This document shows positions 35,301-47,300 of a stretch of DNA of 64,000 bases, in pieces. Under the pieces are notes generated by a model. That model was not told where the DNA came from and searched no databases. It saw nothing but the letters and a program-made list of their open reading frames with translations. The first letter of the stretch is position 1. Every line of letters starts with the position of its first letter. Made by a program: the position numbers and the translations under genes. The stretch comes from Caprimulgus europaeus (Eukaryota; Chordata; Aves; Caprimulgiformes; Caprimulgidae), in NCBI GenBank assembly GCA_907165065.1, contig OU015539.1, forward strand, positions 558,001 to 622,000, given 5' to 3'.

Positions 35301-38300
35301 GGTTTGGAACTGCCAGGAGAGGTTTTAAAGCTTTTTTTGATTTTGATTTGCTGCCCTGGCTCTTGGGTTCCGGAGGAGTGAACAGAGAGTGATTATTCGC
35401 GCTTCCTTCGTAAAGTGCAGTTTTATTCTGTTGTATTTCTCTCTCTAGTATCTGTTTCCCTTGCTGAAGAGTCCTAATCTGTTGTTATCTCTTTTCAAAG
35501 GGAATAATTTTACTATCTCTCATCACCCACGTTGTCTTTTCCATATTATTCTCTTTCTACCATATCTTTTTTCAGACAAAGGTAGAGGAATTGAGTGCAG
35601 AACACAAGTTGTGGGAGCACCATGGATTTGTGTAATACTGACATGATGATCCTTTCCAGTCTTATCTCCATTGTCTTTCTCTTCTCCACAACATACTAAA
35701 TGGACATTTAAATAGGAGTATTCCCAGTGATTTTAGTGTCTCTTCTGTGTGGCGCAGGCTGTGTGAAGCCTGTGATGGTGTGGGTGTTGTTAGGGCCTGT
35801 GTGTGGTTTTTTTCCTGTGTATGGTACTTCACATTGACTAATTTTCTATTTTATCAATTGCCACTTCATGCTTAGGGGTTGTTTAAGATGCAGTTGTGCT
35901 GGTTTTTGGTGCTTATTCACTGTTTTCTATGCTCTGTTATTTGCTTCTCTTGCACAAATAGTTCCCTGTTTTATTGGCTCTGAGGTGTGATGCTTGTCAA
36001 GCAAGACAGAGGATACTTTGCACACAATCATCACTGCAAGGAAAACTTTTTGTTTCCTCTCTCAGTGCCTCGTAGCTATTGCAGTGAAGACTGACATTTT
36101 AAAGCAGCAAACAAAGAAAATAACTTTGTGAACGAGGGGGGATTTCTGAGCAGAGCGTGACTGGCTGCAGCCACGGCGCGTTCTGTGGCTGGCTGCTCCG
36201 GAGGCTTTGGCAGCAGGGTTTCTCAAGAGTGACAGAGAAAGCAGTAAGTGTCTGGGACTGTGTCTGGACGAGCCTTGGGATCTGCCCAAGTACGAAGGAG
36301 AGTCCTTTCATGGCTCTCCTGGGTCTTCTTGACATTAAATGTGGTCCAAAGCTGTTATTGTAGTGGCTTGCTCTGGGAAGTCAGCTGCTCCCAAGGGAGC
36401 CGTCTGTGCAGAGCCGGTGGAAACCGAGCTGGGGTTTGATGGGAGCTGCACAGACAAGTCAGCCCTTGTGCTGTGGGACTGGGCTCTGGCTCTGCTCTCC
36501 TGTAGGCACGGCTCAGGAATACAGAAACACCTCGGGGTGGTGTTGGGCCTTTGGTGTATTTAGTACCTCTGGAACAGATCTGTGTATCGTAGGCTGATTG
36601 ATGCTATAGTGACTGTTCTCAATGCCTCTGCACTCCTGTCTGACAGTGACCTGACTCTTAGTGTTGATACAGACATCAAAGTCATTCTCTGCTTTAATGG
36701 TGAAAGGCCTCTGAACGCAGATATTGTGTCCAACTAAACAGATTCCTTCCTGAGCTGATTTCAGCTCTGGTCTAGGGGGGCAGAGGAAGCTCCTAAGTCT
36801 GTTCTGGGTTCCCTTCAGGGGGGGATGGAAGAGGCATTGATCGTTGCACAAACCTGTATGTTTTGCTGCTTAGACATGACTATGTGACATCCTCACAAGT
36901 GAAGTGAGAGAAACAACTCTGGGTTTGTTCCAGTCCCCTGCCCGTTTCGGTGGGGCTCTGCTGTTTGCAGCCCAGCTGCAGGCACGAAACAGCAGCTTTA
37001 GGGGTCAGAGCGGAGAGCGAGCTCTGCGTTTGCCTTGGCTTCCACTCCTGCTGTTAAAGGAAATATTGGGAGTAAAACCAGAGCAGCAAGGGATTTCAGA
37101 GGTCCATCTGGGAAAAATTATGCAGGTGCTGTATTACCAGCTTTGGTTGAGTTGAATATTTCGCACTGGAAATTAAATGCTGACTGCTGAAAGCTGTCAC
37201 TGCAGCGGGAGCAACAAGCTTTGGCCCTCTTGGAGAGGTTATGTACGTGCTAGAGAAGCAGGAGGAGGATGTGTTCTTGGGTTGGATGAGCCTCCAAAAT
37301 GTGCCCTCTCCTCTGAAGTCTGTCACTTTGTTGAACTTCTTGCATGCTTGGTAGCCCCTGGATTGTGTACCAGCCCTTTTAAATTCTGTTGGTACATCTG
37401 GCTGCACCCCTGGGTAGACACCAGTTTCTTTGAAAAGTGATGACCTTGTGGATATGACTTGAAGATAGCTTTAATTTTAACAACTGGCAGCATTCCAAGA
37501 TGTAACTCTGTGGATTACTGCCCAGATCTGGCCAGTGTTGAGCGATGTCTGGATTTATGAGCCAAGTGTTTCCTGTTCCCCAGGTGGATTAAACAGGGAA
37601 GTTACTGACAATACAGATTAGGGGCAGAAGAAACTCTTAGCAAATAGGAACAGGCATTAGAAGATGTTTCAGAACTTAGAGGAGGAAAAATACCGTGCAG
37701 CTAGAGACACCTGGCAGCATCCCCCTGCCTCAGGAGGACCCCTCCCTTCATCAGGGGTGTCAGTGCCTTGAAACGTCACCATGTCCCAAGCCACGGAGGA
37801 TCTGGGAGTGGGGGACACCAGAGAGGAGCCAAGTGCTGAAGAGAAAGTACTGAAAAGGATGAGCAGGGACAAAAGAAATCTCAGCAGGGATCAATATTCC
37901 CTCCTTCTCTTGGAAATAGTGAACTAACTTGACATTTACAGTCTGTGGTTTGCTTTGTATTTGTTAGGGATAAAGAGAAGTTCTGAGAACTGAGTCCTTC
38001 AGAGGATGAGTTCATCAGTGGAGAGCTCTCATAGCACAGCTGATAGTGCTGCAGATGTGGGAAACAGCTCCTGCACTACACTACAGAGGCTTCATTTTGC
38101 AGCTCTTCTCACCAGTGCTGATGCAGGTGACACCTCCCTTGGAAGCACTGGTGGTTCCTGCAGTCCTTTGTTTTTAACAGTCTGAACATCTTGCCCAGGT
38201 GTGCCCAGGCTCCTTGCTCGTAGCTCTTGAGAGGACAGCTGAAACCACGAGTCTTCTGAGTAAAACCAGAGGTTTAAATAACCATGAGGTCACTCCATAA

Positions 38301-41300
38301 AAATGGTGTTCTGCACCATAAATGCCATTTGTATCCTCAGACTTCACAGGGGATGAATGCAGTTTGTTCTGTGAAGAGAACACATGTGCTCCCTCCTGTC
38401 ACCTCCGAGGCAGACTGGAGATCTTCAGCAGATAAAACCACCACAGGAGCTGAACAGAGTGGGAGACACCTTCTGTGTCCCAGCTGAGGCAGCTAGTGAA
38501 GGTTTTAACTTCTTTAGGATCAAGGAAAGGTGGATTGCAGTGGAGGTGGGGAAGGGGACATTTCAGCCTTTCTTTCTGTGGCACTCATTTGAATTTTGAT
38601 TTACATTGCTGATGAAAATGACCTTTGGGTTTAGCCAGGTGCCTGAGTGAACTCCTCACGAGCTAACACGTGGCTTAACGTAACTTGCCAGGTCTCCTTG
38701 GAACCTGGATATGTTCATAGGCACGTGAATTAAGGATGAAGCAGAGCACTGATCCAGGAAAGTGTTGGGTTTATAGTATTTAAGGAATCAGGAAGGCAGA
38801 GTTCAGTGTGATCTCCCAAAAGCCATCTCACTCATCTTCCTGCAATGGCACATGCTGGGTGTGCTGAAACTGTCCCTGACCCCCAAAAACTTCCAGTGAT
38901 GGGGCTTGTCCTGTCCCCATCTCCCCCCTTTCTCCTGTTTTATCTAGTAGTGCATTTTATTTTATGGATTTATATATATATTTTTTAAAATATATATATT
39001 ACAATAATAATATCTCTAATACATGTAGCTATATGGATTTTTCCTGATATCTACCTAGGCTTTATCTTTACTTCTGTCCTCTCTAGACATGGGGAAAAAA
39101 GTTTCACACAAGGAGCTGTTTGTAAGAGAACACAGGAGTTGTTGCATTCATCTGATCATTTTTGAAAGCAAGCAGACCTGCTTGTCACAGCCTTTGAGTG
39201 TGGTGATGCTCTGCAAACGCCCCAGGTCACTGCTGTCCTCTGGATTCTCTCCAGCTCATGCATTTCTTTTTCTTTTTAATTTATTACTCAAAAATTGTAT
39301 ATAGTACTTTAGCAGAGGCTTGCAGGTCCAGGATCATACCATTGCCTTGGGCTGCTTGTGATCTGCTGTAGCCTTTAAATGTAATTCTCTGCTGGCATCC
39401 CCCCCATTAACTGATGAATTTTCTAGCATATGCTGCTCTGCAGCCCATTTAAATTTCATCTCCACTGTATTACCCACCTTAATGCAGTTATTTAATAGCA
39501 TCAGGGATGTTGTCAGGGGATTGTTTCTGCCACTCCATTCAGTGTCCCTTCGCTCACTGTGGTTTTCAGAGGACAGTTCATCGTGGAGCAGCTGGGGTAG
39601 AGGAGCCTTGGGTAATTGCTTCACTCCACAACAGTCATGCTCTCTCTGGTGGCTGCTTTTCAAAGCTGATTGCACAGACCTCCAGCAGTGAGCCTCCCAG
39701 TTCACCCTGTGTTTGCTTACAGGAGTTTCACAAAAAGGATGCCAGTGACCCTGACACTTGATAAACACCAGGCTGTCTCTTTTGTCCTCTTTTGTTTCTC
39801 CAAAAGGAGGAAATTTAGATTACTTTGATATTTGTTCTTATCTCTCTTATTGGCAAGACTGGGAATGTAAGTTGCTAGAAACTTCTGCATCCCATCTGTT
39901 GCTGAGATACTGAGATGGCAGTAACCATTAACCTGGAGGAGGCTGAGGGGAGACCTTCTGGCTCTGTCCAGCTCCCTGAAAGGAGGGTGCAGAGAGGTGG
40001 GGGTGGGTCTGTTCAACCAAGGACCAAGGGACAGGACAAGAGGAAATGGGCTCCAGTTGTGCCCAGGGCAGCTGAGATGGGATGTGAGGAAGAATTTCTT
40101 TGCTGAAAGGGTTCTGAGGCATTGGAAGGGGTTGCCCAGGGCAGTGGTGGAGTCCCCATCCCTGGAGGGATTGCAGAGTCGTGCAGACACAGTGCTGAGG
40201 GACAGGGGTCAGTGGGGACTGGTCAGTGTTGGGTTCATGGTTGGACTCCATGAGCTTAAAGGGCTTTTCCAGCCCAGGCCATTCTGTGATGAACAATTCT
40301 GTGACAGTGGCTGTTGTAAGCACAGAAATTAAAGACACCCCCAAGCCTCTGAGCAGCCTTTCTGTGTGCAGCTGGGAGGGCTCTGAGTGGTCATCTGAAT
40401 TCATCCTGAGAGCTGCACTTCTCTGTCTTCCAAATCAAGTGGTGCTGTTTGAAGTGATGTCCTTCCCGAGGCCTTTCGGGTGCTGCAGGAGTTGCTCATG
40501 GGCTGGTGCTTTTGTCTTGGTGTATCTTGGTCAAATCAAACAGTCCTTGTGGAGCTGATGGCGCTTGGGAAGGTTGAGGCTTTGGTTGTGGAGCAGGCTT
40601 TGGTCACGAAGGGCTTCAGCTGCGTGTTCTTGTTGGTTCCACCAGAGCCAAGCTGGGGAGTTTGGTCCTTGGCAGACACGAGCCAAAATCTGTCTCTAGT
40701 GTGCAGTAACAAAAATAAAAGCTAAAAAACTACAGTACTGTCTCGATTTAACCAAATAAAGTTGTTTTTGTATAAAAGAGCAAAGACCTTCGTACAAATG
40801 TCTGGGCATTGGGGGATGTTACGACTTGGTGGTGGAATCGTGTTGTACTGCTGTAACTGTGTCTCTCGTGGATGCTACTCACGGGTCAGACTCACTGGAG
40901 GTCTCCTGCAGTTGTGTGAGGAACGCTGGAGCTGTCCCCAAAGCCTCACCCAGAGCCGTCATGAGAAGCCTACCGAGAGCTCCTGGCATCGCTTTGCTCC
41001 CGGTTGCCATCTCGCTTCAGCCAGAAAAATGCTTTCTGCTCCTTTTTCCAGCGAGTTGTGTAAGCATGGGACAGAGGACAGCTACTCAGAGATGGAAGTG
41101 GGATAGAGGACAGCTACTCAGAGATGGAAGTGGGATAGAGGACAGCTACTCAGAGATGGAAGTGGGGTAGAGGACAGCTACTCAGAGATGGAAGTGGGAC
41201 AGAGGACAGCTACTCAGAGATGGAAGTGGGACAGAGGACAGCTACTCAGAGATGGAAGTGGGACAGAGGACAGCTACTCAGAGATGGAAGTGGGATAGAG

Positions 41301-44300
41301 GACAGCTACTCAGAGATGGAAGTGGGATAGAGGACAGCTACTCAGAGATGGAAGTTTGGAACAGGGAATTTTAAGAATTGAGAATTTGGGGTTTTTTTTA
41401 TTTTCTCCCCATACATACATACATGGGTACAGACCTGCAGTTAAAATCAATATATCAGTCTCTGGATAAGGAGATGTGATGTTTAATTATGGTGTATTGA
41501 GGAAGCAATAGTTTACACAAGCAAGTAAAATAATTATACTAGTAAAAAAATAAACAACAACCTGCAGACAGAAAGAGGAGAAACGAAGAAAGCATCCAGA
41601 TTCCCTGTACACATCTGTAGCATGTCTACGTGGTGGTTTCCTTTTGGAATAGATAAAAAGGTAGAGAAAGTGCCAAGAGGGTGACAATAATTATCAGTAT
41701 AAAAGAAAGCCCAGAGGAGCAGTTAAACAGGGATTTTTCTGCCTGGAGGAAGGCGAGCTGGTCCTCAGGCCTTGGTGCAAGCCGGTGGTTGTCCCGGCCG
41801 TCGGTAAGCGAGGGCTCTGCCTGTCCCCATCTTCCGCTGCTTCCAGCAGTGCACACGGAGATGGGGTGGTGGGCTGGGGTCCCTCTGGTTTGATCCAGCA
41901 TAGCTGCTCCCACGGGGCAAATACTTTCAGGCTTCATCAAGTGCCATGCCAGGAAAAAGAATATTTTAGTAAGAATGGCAGGTTTGTTTTCTGTAGAATA
42001 ACTCCTCATCTCCGCAGCGGGCAGCTCAGACCGGCTGTGTGGGTGCGATGCTGGGGTTGGTGTCTGCATCACCGCTTCTTTTTCATTTACTGACTGTCTT
42101 ATGCAGAAAGGAGCAGCAGCACACTCAGCTAGCGAGTCTGAAACGGTTAAGAGAGATAAAAAGATGTATTTGGGTTGGCAAAGCAGCCTGGCTGTGGAGC
42201 TGAGGGTGCTGGGCTGCCCAGAGCTCTGTGTTTTGTGTTCAGAGGCCAAAGGTCCTGCTGCGAGGGGAGTCAGCCAGAGTGCAGCTCCAGGGTGAGGGTT
42301 CTGAGCTCGGGGGTTTAACTGCAGGAACAGTCTCTCATCTGCTTCCACAGAGTTCATTTTCCAGTGAACGGGGAAGTCCTTCCTGAGCCGAGATTCCTCT
42401 GGGAACTTGCAATTTGATCAGCTTCAGCAGCTTAATGAGTAGTTCTGGTTAATAATTAGGCGATATCATAACAGAAGGTTTCGGTAACTGCGGAGACCTC
42501 GATCCAGACAGTGCTCCAGAGGCCCCGTGTTGTTCACAGAAGATGGAAATCCCCTTCCCTAGCTCACTGTTTTCAATCTCTCCTGTCCCTGCGGGTCAGC
42601 CCCCCGCACTCAGCCCTCTCGCGACGTCGGTCCCGAGGCGTCTCACAGGGCGCGTTGGAACGCCGAGCTCCGGCCAGCCAAGCTAAACCAACCGGGAGAT
42701 AAAGGCAGAGAACCACGCTGGTGCTGCCAGGAGGGGAGGGGAGCTGGGATCTGGAGACCCCCAGAGCCTCAAACCCCAGAAGTGCAGAGTCTCACATGTG
42801 AAAATCACCCGGAGGCGGGTGGCCCTGGGGCTCGGGCGCCAGCTGAACAGGAAGGTTCATGCCAAGGGCTGGGCCAGCAGGGCTGGGTCGGGCAGAGCCG
42901 TCTGTTCCTGAGACCCCAGTGAAAAACCAGTTCAGGCCTCTCTTCGCTTTTTATTTTCATTAGTTTATTTCATGACACAAAAATTGGACTATTTACTGCT
43001 TATTTTCTGTAACATTTCACCAGAGTGTTAAAAAATATCTGATATTTATATTTCTTGACAGCTGCGTATTGCACCACTTGACATTAATGTGGTGGTGGGT
43101 GGAGGGATCAGACTGCAGTAGCTTAGTGTCCCATCGGATTTATTGCTGCCTTCAAGGAGCTCCTGAGGCTTTCCCTGGGGTAGGATGGGGTGGAATACAG
43201 GGAGGTTATGCAGTGGTTTAGGTTCCATTTTAAAAAGGTGTGTAGTTTCTCAGTTTTGTTTCAAAACCTTAAACTTGACCTCGTTGTATTTCATGCCTGC
43301 CACACATTTGGGAGCCTAAACAATGGGGTTATAGGAGCTGTAGTCTGGCGAGTTCCCGTGGGCTAGGCAGGGCTGCAGGCTGCCTGATTGAGTGTACAGG
43401 AGTATTTTATCTTGTGTTCTTAGAAAATAAGCTTTTTATTGGCTTGTATTTCTCAACCCTAGTCATGTTGTGGTTAGGGATATTTAGCTGGTGTTGGTTG
43501 TGAAACAAGCTGGGGAAGAGCATCATAAAAACACTCACTTTGCCGTCTGCAAGTGACAGATCACGGCAGTGCAGCTGTGAGCTTTTTCAGCTGGGGGAAA
43601 AGGGTTTTACCCAGTTAAGACACTGGTCTGGTAATCTTTTCCATTATCATGAAAAATAAGAATTTTAGAACTGAACCAGAGTTTTTTCAGAAGAAAATGA
43701 ACATGTTGAAGGAATGAGGCTTAATGACAAAACTGTAAATATTCAGGAGATGCAACTTTGCGTTGTAACTCACGCACTGGAAATTGAGTTCAGGCAAGAG
43801 CAGTGAAGTGTGAAATGTTTTGTGGGTTTTCTCGTGGCACTGAAGAAAGTGTTCTGGAGATTCAAACATCTTCTGACAAATTCCTGCACGAGCATCTGCT
43901 GTGGTTAACCACGGCCAGGGATGGTTTGGGATAGCGTGGCGGGATGAGACGCAGTGTCCCAGCAACATTGGGCTGTGGGTGTAGTAGGAGAAATCTCAGG
44001 GGAGGTTTCCTTGCATCTTTCTTCTGTTAGGTTTATTTTTTGAAAGGTGAGACTGGTGTTACTCATTTATCCATCCATTCCACCTAATCTTTTTGAGCCA
44101 AACTTGGAGAAGCCTCTTCCATTCCCACAGCTCTCACCCCAGTGGATGGCAGAGGTTAAAGACTGAAACTTCACTTGCTGTGCTCTGTGTACCTGCAGTG
44201 CCCTTGCACACCTCCACCATGGGTTGTTTCTGGTTAGTGATGCAGGGAGAGGGGCTTTGAGCTGCTGTGGTGCGGGGAGGTGAGCTGGGAGGGTGCAAAC

Positions 44301-47300
44301 CCACGGGTAATTAACCTCCCACAACTCTCACAGCTCATGGAATCACTGATTTTGCCAAGTACTGTGCTCCTCAGGGTCAAAATTTACAGTCTCTTACTGG
44401 GCAAAACTCAATGGCTTTGCACTTGTGACACTGAAACCGTGCTGTTTTGTTCCCCAGTCTGCTGGCTGCGTGGGGCTGCAGGGTGTGGGTGGGTTTCAGT
44501 GTTCTCCCTCGAAGCAGACAGCCGCTGCGCTGTCGGGGGGTGTTGCCTGCGGAAGATCGCTGCCCACCTTGGGGAATGAATTAGAGCTTTTTGTAGCTCT
44601 GGCTGCTGTAGTGTTTGCTCTTCATCGCTCTGTGCTCTGGCACAGTCTCAGAAATTCAGGAGGTAGAAGTGTGCTGCTCCTGTTGTACGTAGAAGGAAGC
44701 TTTCCAGCCATCAGGGCAAGGGATTGTCGTGTCACATCACACTCCTGCTGACTTGCTGGCCAGCTAATGCCTTCTCCTGCATTCAATTTTTACTGGCTAT
44801 GTCTCTTCCCTGTGAAACACCTACAGTATTCCTTGTTTTCCCCAGTAAGTTGTGAAGCTTTAATGCACTTAAATACCTTCCTTCTGATCAACAGACTGTA
44901 AATGTGCATTTAAAAGCGACAGTGTGATGTCAGGCAGTGTCTCCTCGGTGTAGGTACGCCATCCTCTGTGGGCAGCTGTCGGAGCGTGAGAGCATTCAGA
45001 AGCGCATTCAGACTGGATATGTTTTTAAGGTGAGTGAAAAGGACATGCTGGGTTTTGTGTAAATACTGAGCAATAGTTATTTCTATCGTAATAAGTGAGG
45101 AAAATTGGTTCCAGCTCTTATTAGGAATGTGATGGGTCTCAAAGCAATGCTGTGGGTGGGTGGTTTGGACTGAGGCAGGTGATTCCAGCCAGGTGTGATG
45201 GGGTGACTGGCCTGGCTCTGCACTTTTGCACACTATAACCTCAGGGGGTGGGGGAAAGGAAGAAAAGTCTTGCAAATAAAATGTATGTCTATGATGAGAC
45301 TGAGAACTTGAAATCTGAAATTACTATGTGGTAATTTCACATTTCTTATTAGATGCAGCACCACCTCTTCTTCAGTGAGTGCCTGTGAGCATGCCTGCAC
45401 CCTCCCAGAAATGCAGAGTAGTTATTTTTCAAAGAGGATTGAATCTGCCTCAGATTCCTTTATTTGCCTTTCATCCACAGTGGGGATGTTAGAGGGGGAG
45501 AGGTTGCACCTGGACAGTTACTACAGAACATGTAATTATTACTTCGTCCACTGTTGATGTGACCAGTAAGTTGGTCAAGTCAAAGCTCTGAAAAGGTGGC
45601 AGAATAAAGTGAAGAGCAGCTTCATTTCTTGTCTCTGATAAAATCCTGTTTTTTTGTGTTCACTGAAACCATTTTAAGAAAATGCAGAACCTCTTTGGAG
45701 CTGTAATTTTATTGATTGCTGACTTAAATTGTGGACTTCTCTTTCCACACTTGTTCACCTGCTTTTGTGGATATTGTATTTGCTTGTACAGCAGTGTAAT
45801 GTGTGTTGGTGATGATTTTCCACAGGAACACATTGATAAAGCCATTGAGCTGAAACCAGAGGATCCAAACTCTTACTATCTGTTGGGCAGGTGGTGCTAC
45901 CAGGTAAAATAGTTTATTAACACTGCTGTTTTCTTCCACCTCGGAATGTAATTCCCTGTTTGAGAGAGAGATGCAGGTGGACTCAAACCACCAGCCATAA
46001 GGACTGGGGACACTCTTCAGTTGCTGAACTCAGGTGTTGTGTCAGAAGGTGCAGGTGTGGCGATGTGGTGGGTGCTGGAAGGAAATGGTTTAAAAGTTGC
46101 AGCTGTGTGGGATCTGGCAAAGTCTTCATCTCAGTCCTGAAACAGCGTCAAGAAGAACACCTCAGCAGTGAACACTAGGAATGCAGTGCATTCAGAAACC
46201 TCTTGCAGTGTGACAGCTCATGTTCTTGTACATGTAGCACCTCAGTGCTTTCATAAAAGCACTGATGAAACCATTGCCTGGACACGGTGACACTCAGAAT
46301 CTCTCAGCTTTCCATCCAAGCTGTTCTCTTAACTGTGATTGAGAAGCTTTAAGCAGCCCATCTCCCTCTTGTCTGCCTCCTGTTCAACCTAAAACCTGTA
46401 CCTTCGTGCTGCTGTTGCCACTCAAAGGGCTGCATTGTAAATGGTGCAGGTTTTTAGTAAGAGTTTGTGTCAGTTCACAGCGAGAGAGGGGTGCAGAAGC
46501 ACTGGGTGGTGATCAGGACGAATGCTGGCTGACCCAGCCCACTGCTCCGTGCTGCCCATCGAAGGGCAGGAGGTAGAGGAAAGGTTTAGGGGTGTTGAAG
46601 ACATGCTGAAGTTTTAAAAGCATGAAGGCTGCAGTTTCATGTTGGCAATGCCATTTGCTCTTGCTGCTGTAGCACTTTTGTCCCCGAGTCAACAGAAGGC
46701 TTTACAAGTACTTGATGTGCCTCTGCGAGAGAATAAAAGCTGCTGGGGGTTGTGCTGTTTCATTTATTTATTGCCACTATTCTACTCTTCATTTTTCCTC
46801 TGTTTTTTGTCTATTTCCCAGAGCTGTTTGTTAAAAGTGTTATTTCTGAACTGCTCTGAAGGGTTTGGGGCTCCAGACTCTGATTTTTAGTCACTGCAGG
46901 CAGCATGAGAGGCGAAATGGCAAAGGGTGGATTAGGAAAAGCACTAGCTGCAAACCAGCTTACTGTTCCCCGAGCTTCACTCAGTGAAAACAAACTGCCT
47001 CAACCCCTTCAGCACATGTGGATGTGATCAAGGACATTTCAGGGCTGGCAAGAGCTTCTGCACACAGTATCTCTCTCTAATCCTTTGCATGTGTTTCCCC
47101 TGCCCTTGCTGCACAAAGCCTTGGAGGCATGAGCAGCAGCGTGCCGGCTGCTTTATATTTCTTGACAGGGAAAAGCTTGGAGTCAAATACCATAAATCAG
47201 ATTTAGTGCCTATAAAAAGAAATAAGAGTTTGCAGTAACTATCTACTTTTCAGTTTATACAATGTGAAAGTGCTTCCTGCTGTCAAAAAATGAAGTCACA

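Larger units (their letters stand above)
34514..44953 (+). other. RMDN3 intron 6, 10.4 kb
   Basis: The largest intron. It holds an AT palindromic stretch near 38,970-39,005, a CR1 at 39,930, two AATAAA motifs near 40,714 and 40,755, the 32-bp minisatellite at 41,068, and a CpG-rich patch at 42,590-42,850 beside a 243-codon antisense ORF. The rest appears unique. Confidence 0.65.

Noticed and set aside
18451-41355. Direct-repeat arrays as CRISPR
   Set aside because: Head-to-tail units without unique spacers, in vertebrate introns.
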